This document shows, piece by piece, positions 1-6,362 of a DNA stretch of 6,438 nt. Made by a program: the position numbers and the translations under genes. Under the pieces are notes generated by a model that worked only from the letters and a program-made list of their open reading frames with translations, did no database searches and had not been told where the DNA came from. Numbering within the stretch: the first letter of the stretch is position 1; every line of letters starts with the position of its first letter. Where the stretch lies: positions 1,762 to 8,199 of the forward strand of contig DNHM01000178.1 of NCBI GenBank assembly GCA_003485885.1. Direction: 5' to 3'. This stretch comes from Acidimicrobiaceae bacterium. GTDB taxonomy: Bacteria; Actinomycetota; Acidimicrobiia; Acidimicrobiales; UBA10347.

Positions 1-80
1 GCGAGACAGACAACGATCGCAACCGCACAACTTGCCGCGAAACCAACCGCAGCTCGACCCCGTAGGCCGAGTCGAGCCAT
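1..80 (-). CDS. Sensor histidine kinase, N-terminal fragment (cut by left window edge)
   Basis: An open frame starts with ATG at 80-78 and continues off the window. The 26 visible residues begin MARLGLRGRAAVGF: a short basic start followed by a hydrophobic run ending AVAIVVCL. That is the usual N-terminus of an actinobacterial membrane-bound sensor kinase, with a positively charged cytoplasmic start followed by the first membrane helix. The start codon shares one base with the stop of the response regulator gene just upstream (TGATG), so the pair is probably translated by coupling. A GAGGTGA sequence lies directly before the ATG. It resembles a Shine-Dalgarno sequence but sits unusually close to the start. 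No kinase domain is in view: the kinase call rests on the neighbour and the membrane-helix start. Another small membrane protein is possible but less likely. Confidence 0.7.
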   Translation of the reverse strand, partial: MARLGLRGRAAVGFAASCAVAIVVCL

Positions 81-736
81 CACCTCGCCGTTACCCGGTA
101 ACCGACCGACTTAACGGTCTCGATTAGTGGCGGCGCACCAAGCTTGCGGCGCAGCGTCACCATCGTGACCCGCACTGCGTTGGTAAACGGATCTGCGTGC
201 TCACCCCATACCTTTTCCAGGAGCAGTTCCGCACTCACCGGAGCCGGGCTCTGCTTCATCAATACCTCCAACACCCCGAACTCTTTCGGTGTCAGGCTGA
301 TCACTCGGTTGGCCCGATGGACCACGCGTTGGTGCGGGTCGAGCCGACAATCGCCGACCTCGAGCACCGGCGCTGCGCTTTGCGCCGGCCGGCGACCCAA
401 CGCGTGGATTCTCGCCAAGAGCTCCCGGAGATGGAACGGCTTGACCAGATAGTCGTCAGCCCCAAGGCCGAGCCCCGCTACCCGGTCGTCGAGAGAGTCA
501 AACGCAGTCAGCATCAAGATCCGGGCTGACCCAGCCGCGATCGACCGGCACACATCATCGCCGTGCATACCCGGCAGGTCGCGGTCGAGCACCACAACGT
601 CGTACTCAGTCACTGCCGTCTTCGCCAAGGCATCTTCGCCGCGGTCAGCGACATCTACGGCGAACCCGGAGTTCCGCAGGCCCCGAGCCGTGGCAGCCGG
701 AAGCTGAAAATCGTCCTCGACGAGCAAGATACGCAC
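80..736 (-). CDS. OmpR/PhoB-family two-component response regulator
   Basis: This is a DNA-binding response regulator of 218 residues, a normal length for the OmpR family. The receiver domain (about residues 1-115) carries the acidic pair D8/D9, the phospho-acceptor D51 in VVLDRDLPG, the switch residue T77 in MLTAFD, and the conserved K99 in LVKPF. The winged-helix DNA-binding domain (about 125-218) shows SLTPKEFGVLEVL, the recognition-helix region VRVTMVTLRRKLG and the wing end ETVKSVGYRV. I chose GTG at 736 because the product then begins RILLVEDD, the family's usual start. In-frame alternatives are ATG at 772 (12 residues longer) and TTG at 805, which lies inside an inverted repeat. No good ribosome-binding site precedes any of them. 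The gene overlaps the presumed kinase gene by one base and is divergent from the methyltransferase unit. Its targets and stimulus cannot be read from the sequence. Confidence 0.93.
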   Translation of the reverse strand: MRILLVEDDFQLPAATARGLRNSGFAVDVADRGEDALAKTAVTEYDVVVLDRDLPGMHGDDVCRSIAAGSARILMLTAFDSLDDRVAGLGLGADDYLVKPFHLRELLARIHALGRRPAQSAAPVLEVGDCRLDPHQRVVHRANRVISLTPKEFGVLEVLMKQSPAPVSAELLLEKVWGEHADPFTNAVRVTMVTLRRKLGAPPLIETVKSVGYRVTAR

Positions 737-742
737 CGCACC

Positions 743-769
743 AGTATCGCAGCGCGAATATTCAGCCAA
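743..769 (-). promoter_or_regulatory. Possible promoter of the response regulator gene, leaderless if real
   Basis: On the minus strand TTGGCT (769-764) and GATACT (748-743) resemble -35 and -10 boxes separated by 15 bp, shorter than the usual 16-18. GATACT ends 6 bases before the GTG at 736, so transcription would start at or next to the start codon. This would explain the lack of a ribosome-binding site. It is a weak match made by eye only. Confidence 0.2.
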
Positions 770-788
770 CATAAGACCAGCCAATAGC

Positions 789-819
789 GCGAGTGATAAC
801 ACCAATGATGTTCACTCGC
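789..819. repeat. 8-bp inverted repeat, candidate operator in the divergent intergenic region
   Basis: GCGAGTGA (789-796) and TCACTCGC (812-819) are perfect inverted copies separated by 15 bp, so their centres are 23 bp apart, about two helical turns. The repeat lies between the divergently transcribed response regulator and methyltransferase genes, a natural place for a dimeric regulator to bind. It could instead form a short RNA hairpin. The remaining bases of this 169-bp region (737-905) hold GGGC(C)GA-like repeats near 821, 836 and 852 and no convincing plus-strand promoter. Confidence 0.45.
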
Positions 820-886
820 TGGGCCGACATTGCTTGGGCGACGAGCAATACGGGCGATAGCCCCTAGCGGAGCGGTGCAACACTGC

Positions 887-892
887 AAGGAG
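887..892 (+). promoter_or_regulatory. Ribosome-binding site of the YbxB-like methyltransferase gene
   Basis: AAGGAG lies 13 bases upstream of the GTG at 906. The spacing is longer than usual, but no in-frame ATG, GTG or TTG lies between, so this site supports GTG 906 as the start. Confidence 0.45.
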
Positions 893-905
893 TACATTCG
901 TTCTC

Positions 906-1547
906 GTGGCTGAGGGACATTATTTCGAAGACAATCCATCGGTCCCGAGCAAGGTCCGACAGGTACCGCTGAAGCTCAAAGATCTGTCGATGGAACTTGA
1001 TGTTGATCGAGGTGTCTTCTCGGGCATGAAGATCGATGACGGCACGCAGGTGCTCCTCGTTGAGGCAGCCAAACCCGGCAAGGCAAAGACAATTCTGGAT
1101 GTCGGCTGCGGCTACGGACCGATTGCGTGCGCCGTCGCACGACGAGCGCCAGCAGCCAAGGTGTGGGCCGTCGACGTCAACGCTCGAGCCCGCGATCTGT
1201 GTGCTGCGAATGCCAAGAAACATCACCTCGATATCTCGGTGCACGCACCCGAGGACATGCCGGCTGATCAGCAGTTTGATCTCATTGTTTCGAACCCGCC
1301 GATCCGGATCGGCAAGAAAAACCTGCACCCGTTGCTGGAGCTCTGGCTCGACCGTCTGGCGCCGGGTGGCCGGGCCGAACTGGTGGTGCACAAACACCTT
1401 GGCAGCGACTCGCTGCAACGTTGGCTGATCGAGCAGGGTTGGCCGACTACCCGACTGATTAGCCGCGCTGGCTACCGGATCCTGGTGGTGAAGCCTCGCC
1501 CTGAGCGGTTGAAGCCAAGCAACGCAGCCGACGATCAGACGGAATAA
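906..1547 (+). CDS. YbxB/RsmC-like class I SAM-dependent methyltransferase
   Basis: This 213-residue protein has one Rossmann-type methyltransferase domain (MTS/RsmC small domain family). The N-terminal part has the family pattern with DRGVFS at 34-39 and DDGTQVLL at 44-51. Motif I is LDVGCGYGP (64-72), the acidic SAM-ribose contact is probably D90 in AVDVN, and the catalytic-type motif IV is SNPPIRIGK (129-137). NPP after a short beta strand is typical of enzymes that methylate exocyclic amino groups of bases, and E. coli RsmC makes m2G1207 in 16S rRNA. The single-domain size and the NPPIR(x)GK form fit the uncharacterised YbxB group better than two-domain RsmC, so the true substrate is unknown. 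The last 15 or so residues are a polar tail. The gene starts with GTG and is followed after only 2 bp by the TrmH-like gene, so the two are probably cotranscribed. Confidence 0.88.
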   Translation: MAEGHYFEDNPSVPSKVRQVPLKLKDLSMELDVDRGVFSGMKIDDGTQVLLVEAAKPGKAKTILDVGCGYGPIACAVARRAPAAKVWAVDVNARARDLCAANAKKHHLDISVHAPEDMPADQQFDLIVSNPPIRIGKKNLHPLLELWLDRLAPGGRAELVVHKHLGSDSLQRWLIEQGWPTTRLISRAGYRILVVKPRPERLKPSNAADDQTE

Positions 1548-1549
1548 GA

Positions 1550-2074
1550 ATGAAGCAGCTCACCAGCACAGAACTCAAACGACTCCATCGCAGCTGGCGC
1601 AAGAATGAACCGCCGCGGCTCGCGCTGATGCTCGAGGGATTGGGCGGGCCCTACAACCTGGGATCGATCTTGCGGACGGCTGCCGCATATCGCGTTGAAC
1701 ATCTCTATCTGGCCGCAATGCAGATCGACCCGACAAGCACCAACGTCGGAAAGACTGCGCTCGGGTCTGACCGGTTTGTGCCATGGACCGTTCACGACGA
1801 CTTTGCCAAAGCAACCGAAGCGGCCCGAGCCGCGGGCCATTCGCTGGTTGGACTTGAGCTCGCCGACCAGGCTGTGGCCATACATGATGCTGTTCTGCCG
1901 ACACCGATGTGCCTGGTGATCGGCCACGAGGACCGAGGTTTGTCAAAGGCAGCGTTGGCAGAATGTGACTCGGTGGTGTTCCTCCCCCAACTCGGCCGGA
2001 TCGGTTCGCTCAATGTCGCGACGGCCGCATCGATTGCGATGTACGAAGCTCGCCGCCAGGCCTTCACCGCCTAA
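1550..2074 (+). CDS. TrmH/SpoU-family RNA 2'-O-ribose methyltransferase
   Basis: This 174-residue protein is a SPOUT (alpha/beta-knot) methyltransferase that transfers a methyl group from SAM to a ribose 2'-OH in RNA. All three family motifs are present: motif 1 YNLGSILRTA with N36 and the catalytic-type R42; motif 2 VIGHEDRGLS (123-132) with E127; and motif 3 LPQLGRIGSLNVATAASIAM (145-164) with S153 and N155 in the knot that binds SAM. KTALGSDRFV (68-77) resembles the corresponding stretch of tRNA Gm18 methyltransferase TrmH. There is a basic N-terminal stretch of about 20 residues but no separate L30e-like RNA-binding domain as in RlmB-type enzymes. tRNA Gm18 is a reasonable guess for the target, but family members that look alike modify different tRNA or rRNA positions. 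The ATG lies 2 bp after the preceding stop, so translation is probably coupled. The gene ends 11 bp from the convergent priA stop. Confidence 0.9.
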   Translation: MKQLTSTELKRLHRSWRKNEPPRLALMLEGLGGPYNLGSILRTAAAYRVEHLYLAAMQIDPTSTNVGKTALGSDRFVPWTVHDDFAKATEAARAAGHSLVGLELADQAVAIHDAVLPTPMCLVIGHEDRGLSKAALAECDSVVFLPQLGRIGSLNVATAASIAMYEARRQAFTA

Positions 2075-2075
2075 A

Positions 2076-2099
2076 TAGCGGACCGTTAGTGCACCGCTA
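2076..2099. terminator. Weak dyad between convergent genes, possible shared terminator
   Basis: TAGCGG (2076-2081) and CCGCTA (2094-2099) form a 6-bp inverted repeat with a 12-base loop. It starts in the 11-bp gap between the TrmH-like stop and the priA stop and extends into the last priA codons. No T-rich tract follows on either strand. The position suits a bidirectional terminator, but the stem is short. Confidence 0.2.
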
Positions 2100-3864
2100 A
2101 CCGAAGCCGATCGTCGCCCCGGTCGATCCGAGCAAGTTCGCTCACGAGTGCCTCATTGTTTGGGGCGCGAATCAACCATCGGTCTTCATTGGGCCCGAGC
2201 ACATCGAGGCCGATCGGGTTCCCGAGTCGTTCGATGAATCCAGCGGCGCCTTTACCGGAGACCTCGGCTTGGGCGACCGCCGGCGGCCACCGCATCGCTT
2301 TAGCCTGTTCCTGCCATGCTTCGGTAAGCGGGCCCGTGTCGGCTCGGCGTGCTGCGTCGAGCACACGGTGTTCACCCATGCGGGTCTGAATCAGAATCCG
2401 GCCGCCATTACGACGTGGCCCGACGAGTCGAGATGCCATAACCAGCAATCCCATCGCCTCGGATTCTGCTTGCTGGCGTAGCGCTGTCAGGTGCTGATCG
2501 AAATCGAGAAACGCGACAGAAGTCCAGGGGGCATTCCGATCGGGCGTAGCGCGCAGCAGTGCCTCGGTTCCAATGACCACCCGAGCATGAGCGTCCGAGG
2601 AGTCCGACGCGGTGACCTCACCAACCGGTTCGTTGAGTAATGCACTGAGCTCCTCTCGAGCACGCGAGACCCCAAGGACCAGGTTCTTCAACCGGGCGCC
2701 ACCGCACGCTGCACACACGGGTGGACGTTGTTCACCGCAGCGAGAGCACGTCAATGTGGAGTCATCGACCTGACGCACTGCGCCCTGGCACGTGTCGCAA
2801 CTTGTCAACTCGCCGCACGCGACACAGGCGAGTAGCCGAACCCGCCCGGTGCGGTTGAGAATGCATGCAACGCGGCCAGGCAGGCTGAGTGCACGGACAA
2901 GTTCTTCGCTGAACAGGCCGAGTCGACCGGGTGGTTCGCTGCGCCGGTCGACGACCGACACCGCAGCCCATCCAGCGTGTTCACGTTGCCGGTCAGGCAC
3001 GCTCAATGGCAGGGCATTCACGGCCTCGACAGACGGCGCAGGCGACACCAGCACACACGGCACGCCGGCTCGTCTCGACCGCTCGATCGCGACTTCACGG
3101 GCGTGCCAGGTAGGTGTACGTTCTTCGCGGTAGGCATCGTCGTGTTCATCAAACACCACGATCGCTCCAATGCCGCCCACGGGTCCAAGGACCGCAGCTC
3201 TGGTACCAACAACAATTGCTCCGCCCGCTGCTCGCGCCCAGTCGTCAGGCAGCAGCGCTACCTCGAGGCCTGAACGCCGCAGTCGGCCAGCGAGCTGTTT
3301 GGCAGCACCGATCGTCGGCATGAGTAGAAGCGGATTACCTCGTGCTGCTGCCGCCAACACCAGTGGCCACCTGTCGGTACCGGGCGCTGCTCGGACGACG
3401 GATCCTTCTCCTTCGAACACTTGTGCTGCGCTAGGATCGACCGGACCTGTCCATCGTGCGACAGCAGCGGCCGGGAGGCGGTAGACGTTCTTCGGTGGCG
3501 ACGCGGTGCGAAGCGCCTTTGCAGGTGAACCAACCCATCGGTAGGCAAGCCAATTCGCCAGATCGATCATGGGGCCATTTGGCCCGAGCCCTGACCACTT
3601 CTGCAGCAGTCGCAGCTCTACGTCGACAGCTGGGTCTGGATCGAGTTCCGTGACCCAGCCACCCACGCGGCGGCCATGCAGTTCGATACGCACCCGGCTG
3701 CCGACATTCAGATTGATGTCGTTCGCTGCACGCCACGTTTCGGGGACTGCGTAATCAAACGAGCGGTGCAGCGCAGCAACATCGGGCTGCACGCGCACCA
3801 CCGTTGGCATCTCAGATACCAACGGTGGTGCGTTACCTGCGAATTCGTTTGCCACAACAACCAT
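2086..3864 (-). CDS. priA: Primosomal protein N' (PriA), actinobacterial helicase-deficient type
   Basis: PriA recognises abandoned replication forks and helps reload the replisome. From the ATG at 3864 the product has 592 residues, shorter than the roughly 730 of E. coli PriA. The N-terminal 3'-DNA-binding domain is recognisable at about 21-75 (RVQPDVAALHRSFDYAVP, then GSRVRI). The zinc region is intact: C347/C350, C356/C359, C373/C376 and C384/C387 give four CxxC pairs. The helicase core is degenerate. No GxxxxGKT Walker A motif occurs before the remnant motif II VVFDEHDDAYREE (236-248), where canonical PriA has DEEHD. This pattern is known for actinobacterial PriA, which is thought to lack helicase activity. 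The start is uncertain: a second ATG at 3810 would begin MPTVVRVQPDV, close to the usual family start, and sits in a strong hairpin. Neither has a clear ribosome-binding site. From 3864 the gene lies 25 bp after metK, in the same operon. Confidence 0.9.
   Translation of the reverse strand: MVVVANEFAGNAPPLVSEMPTVVRVQPDVAALHRSFDYAVPETWRAANDINLNVGSRVRIELHGRRVGGWVTELDPDPAVDVELRLLQKWSGLGPNGPMIDLANWLAYRWVGSPAKALRTASPPKNVYRLPAAAVARWTGPVDPSAAQVFEGEGSVVRAAPGTDRWPLVLAAAARGNPLLLMPTIGAAKQLAGRLRRSGLEVALLPDDWARAAGGAIVVGTRAAVLGPVGGIGAIVVFDEHDDAYREERTPTWHAREVAIERSRRAGVPCVLVSPAPSVEAVNALPLSVPDRQREHAGWAAVSVVDRRSEPPGRLGLFSEELVRALSLPGRVACILNRTGRVRLLACVACGELTSCDTCQGAVRQVDDSTLTCSRCGEQRPPVCAACGGARLKNLVLGVSRAREELSALLNEPVGEVTASDSSDAHARVVIGTEALLRATPDRNAPWTSVAFLDFDQHLTALRQQAESEAMGLLVMASRLVGPRRNGGRILIQTRMGEHRVLDAARRADTGPLTEAWQEQAKAMRWPPAVAQAEVSGKGAAGFIERLGNPIGLDVLGPNEDRWLIRAPNNEALVSELARIDRGDDRLRLAVH
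3794..3832. repeat. Perfect 14-bp inverted repeat at the metK-priA junction
   Basis: CGCACCACCGTTGG (3794-3807) and CCAACGGTGGTGCG (3819-3832) are exact inverted copies. Inside them, after one mismatch, three further pairs can form around a three-base loop, so a transcript could fold into a very stable hairpin. It begins 57 bp after the metK stop and contains the internal priA ATG (3810-3808) near the loop. No T-tract follows on the minus strand, so it is not a classical intrinsic terminator. It could be a U-less terminator after metK, a translational brake on priA, or a protein-binding site. Confidence 0.75.
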
Positions 3865-3889
3865 CCGGCGTTGACCGGATCAGTGCCTG

Positions 3890-5086
3890 CTACAGGCCGA
3901 GTGCCGACTTCAGGTCGTCGACTCGGTCCAGATTTTCCCAGGTGAAGCCGTCGCCTTCGCGGCCGAAGTGGCCATACGCTGCGGTCTGCTTGTACACCGG
4001 GCGCTTGAGATTGAGGTCACGTAAGATTGCACCAGGGCGCAGGTCAAACACTGCGTTCACCGCAGCCTCGATTGCTTCTGGATCGACCTTCTCGGTACCG
4101 AACGTTTCGACCATGACCGACATGGGGTGGGCCACACCAATGGCGTAGGCAACCTGTACTTCGCATCGATCTGCGGCGCCAGCCGCGACCACGTTCTTTG
4201 CAACCCAGCGGGTTGCGTATGCAGCAGAGCGGTCGACCTTGGATGGGTCTTTGCCGCTGAAGGCACCGCCACCGTGGCGAGCCATACCACCGTACGTATC
4301 GACGATGATCTTGCGTCCGGTGAGGCCGGCGTCGCCGACGGGGCCGCCGATGACGAAGTTGCCAGTCGGGTTGACGAAGATCTCGTAATCGTCATCGGCG
4401 AATTGCTCAGGGATGACTGGGCGAATGACATGTTCGATCAGGTCGGGACGAATCATGTTGTCGCGATCGATGCCCGGGCTGTGCTGGGTCGAAACGACCA
4501 CGTTCTCGAGCTTTACGGGCAAGCCCTTCTCGTAGCGGAAGGTGACCTGGGTCTTGCCATCAGGACGCAGGTACGGAACTGTGCCCGCCTTGCGCACCGC
4601 TGCCAGGCGCTCAGCCATGCGATGGGCCAGGTGGATGGGTTGTGGCATATACACATCGGTCTCGTTCGATGCGTAACCGAACATCATGCCTTGGTCGCCA
4701 GCGCCTTGTTTGTCGAGGTCGTCGATCTCGCCAGATTCGCCGGAACGGACCTCTTCGCTGGTGGTGACGCCCTGGCTGATGTCGGGTGACTGCTCGTCGA
4801 GCGAGATCAGCACGCCGCAGGCCTTGCCGTCGTAGCCGATGTCGCCGTTGTCGTAGCCAATCTCGCAGATGGTGCTGCGCACGATGGAGGGAATGTCGAC
4901 GTAGGCCTTGGTCGTAATTTCACCACCCACGACTGCGAGGCCGGTGGTTACAAACGTTTCGCACGCAACCCGGCTTTCGGGGTCCTCGGCCAACAAGGCA
5001 TCGAGGATCGAATCCGAAATCTGATCGGCCATCTTGTCAGGATGGCCCTCCGTCACTGACTCAGACGTGAACGAGTAAGAAGACAT
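3890..5086 (-). CDS. metK: S-adenosylmethionine synthetase (methionine adenosyltransferase)
   Basis: MetK makes S-adenosylmethionine from methionine and ATP, releasing phosphate and pyrophosphate. It is cytosolic and normally tetrameric. The product has 398 residues, the usual bacterial length, with the three similar domains of the family. Key motifs are the N-terminal [10 protein letters not shown] (9-18, with H15 and D17 in the ATP/Mg site), the signature [12 protein letters not shown] (128-139), and the glycine-rich phosphate loop [19 protein letters not shown] (272-290). The C-terminal [13 protein letters not shown] (372-384) is also typical. I chose the ATG at 5086 because it gives [18 protein letters not shown] and has GGAG five bases upstream. 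A frame open to 5140 would add 18 residues overlapping the end of coaBC, with no family support. It lies 25 bp after coaBC and before priA, an order conserved in Actinomycetota. No SAM riboswitch would fit in the short upstream gap. Confidence 0.98.
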   Translation of the reverse strand: MSSYSFTSESVTEGHPDKMADQISDSILDALLAEDPESRVACETFVTTGLAVVGGEITTKAYVDIPSIVRSTICEIGYDNGDIGYDGKACGVLISLDEQSPDISQGVTTSEEVRSGESGEIDDLDKQGAGDQGMMFGYASNETDVYMPQPIHLAHRMAERLAAVRKAGTVPYLRPDGKTQVTFRYEKGLPVKLENVVVSTQHSPGIDRDNMIRPDLIEHVIRPVIPEQFADDDYEIFVNPTGNFVIGGPVGDAGLTGRKIIVDTYGGMARHGGGAFSGKDPSKVDRSAAYATRWVAKNVVAAGAADRCEVQVAYAIGVAHPMSVMVETFGTEKVDPEAIEAAVNAVFDLRPGAILRDLNLKRPVYKQTAAYGHFGREGDGFTWENLDRVDDLKSALGL

Positions 5087-5091
5087 GTGTT

Positions 5092-5095
5092 CTCC
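5092..5095 (-). promoter_or_regulatory. Ribosome-binding site that fixes the metK start
   Basis: The minus strand reads GGAGAACACATG: GGAG, five bases, then the ATG at 5086. It lies in the 25-bp gap after the coaBC stop. It favours the 398-residue product over the longer frame beginning at 5140. Confidence 0.7.
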
Positions 5096-5111
5096 GCATG
5101 TACGAGATTGG

Positions 5112-6326
5112 TTACGTATCGTTCGGGGTTCGTGCCGCAACGACGGTACGAAGAACAGCCCGAGCGACGCCTAACTTTGACGTCAGCGAGAGGCTATCGC
5201 AGACACCACCCGGGGCCACGATGGTCACGATGTTCGTGTCGTGGCCAAATCCAGCACCAGGGGTTGACACATCGTTAGCGACGATGAAGTCCGCGTTCTT
5301 TTTGGTGAGTTTGCGTTCTGCGTTTTCGATGAGATCATTTGTCTCGGCAGCGAACCCCACGAGCTGTTGGCCTGGCCGTTTACGTGACCCGAGGTCGGCC
5401 AAAATATCAACCGTGCGTTCGAGTTCGATCGTTGGCACACCACCGGCTTTTTTGATCTTGATCTCGCTCGGATCCGCTGGCCGGAAGTCAGCGACCGCTG
5501 CCGCCATGACCACGATGTCCGCTCGTTCAGCGCCGGTGATAGCGGCCTGGTGCATTTCTGCTGCGGTAGTCAGACGCACGACTTCGACCCCGGCAGGGGC
5601 GGGAAGATCAACGGTGGTGATCAGCTCGACATCGGCGCCAGCTCGGGCAGCAGCTTCGGCGAAGGCGTAACCCTGTTTGCCAGTGGAGCGGTTCCCTATG
5701 AATCGAACCGGATCAAGTTTCTCTCTGGTGCCACCGGCCGTGATCATGATGCGTAAGCCAGACAGATCGAGTCCCAACGGGTCGAGGACATCTGCCACGG
5801 CAGCAACAACGGTTGCGGGTGATGCGAGTCGGCCCTTGCCGATATCGCCGCCTGCCAGCCGGCCTTCTTCGGGCGCAACAATATGGACGCCACGTGATTG
5901 CAGTAAGGCGATGTTGTCGACGATTGCGGGGTTTTCCCACATCTCGGTGTGCATGGCTGGGCAGATGACCACGGGAGCCTGGGTTGCGATGAGTGTGTTG
6001 GTCAGAAGGTCATCGGAGATACCAGCGGCGTAACTGCCGATAACCCGGGCAGTTGCAGGACACACCAGCACCAGATCGGCTTCTTGGCCGAACTTGGTGT
6101 GCGGGATTGGGCCACCCCAGTCATCCCACAGGCTGGTGTGGACTGGTTCGGACGCCAACGCCGAGAACGTGACCTTGCCAACGAAACGTTCGGCGTTTTC
6201 GGTCATGATCGGCACCACATAGGCGCCAGCATCGACGAGTCGACGGCAAACCTCTATGGCCTTGTACGCCGAAATGCCACCGCTCACACCGAGGACGATT
6301 CGTTTACCCTGAAGTGATGTGGTCAT
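5112..6326 (-). CDS. coaBC: Bifunctional phosphopantothenoylcysteine decarboxylase/phosphopantothenate-cysteine ligase
   Basis: CoaBC (Dfp) carries out two consecutive steps of coenzyme A synthesis: CTP-dependent joining of cysteine to 4'-phosphopantothenate (CoaB, C-terminal half), then FMN-dependent decarboxylation to 4'-phosphopantetheine (CoaC, N-terminal half). The length of 404 residues is normal. In Coa[11 protein letters not shown] (13-22) is the flavin-binding start, H76 in IPHTKFG is the catalytic histidine, and PAMHTEMW (123-130) is the substrate motif, with His where E. coli has Asn. In Coa[18 protein letters not shown] (196-212) with N212, then RSTGKQG, the AAAVADFRP stretch (275-283) and the lysine motif K290/K292/K293 are all present. 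One oddity: [10 protein letters not shown] (157-166) has Gly159 where E. coli has the flap cysteine Cys158. The gene sits between the probable rpoZ and metK, as in other actinobacteria. No clear ribosome-binding site precedes the ATG at 6326. Confidence 0.97.
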   Translation of the reverse strand: MTTSLQGKRIVLGVSGGISAYKAIEVCRRLVDAGAYVVPIMTENAERFVGKVTFSALASEPVHTSLWDDWGGPIPHTKFGQEADLVLVCPATARVIGSYAAGISDDLLTNTLIATQAPVVICPAMHTEMWENPAIVDNIALLQSRGVHIVAPEEGRLAGGDIGKGRLASPATVVAAVADVLDPLGLDLSGLRIMITAGGTREKLDPVRFIGNRSTGKQGYAFAEAAARAGADVELITTVDLPAPAGVEVVRLTTAAEMHQAAITGAERADIVVMAAAVADFRPADPSEIKIKKAGGVPTIELERTVDILADLGSRKRPGQQLVGFAAETNDLIENAERKLTKKNADFIVANDVSTPGAGFGHDTNIVTIVAPGGVCDSLSLTSKLGVARAVLRTVVAARTPNDT

Positions 6327-6362
6327 ACGCGGATGATCGTAGACGCTCAGACCACTCGTGGA

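Noticed and set aside
864..1418. Minus-strand open frame of 184 codons opposite the YbxB-like gene
   Set aside because: It covers the same DNA as a gene with clear methyltransferase motifs, and its own translation shows no family pattern.
4127..4789. Long plus-strand open frame (220 codons) opposite metK
   Set aside because: It lies entirely antisense to the strongly supported metK, shows no recognisable motif, and is the kind of shadow frame expected in codon-biased DNA.
5087..5111. Possible SAM riboswitch ahead of metK
   Set aside because: Only 25 bases separate coaBC and metK, far too few for any known SAM riboswitch, and no anti-terminator structure was seen.
5098..5670. Plus-strand open frame of 190 codons opposite coaBC
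   Set aside because: It is antisense to coaBC, rich in Ser/Arg/Ala, has no domain, and its start has no ribosome-binding site.
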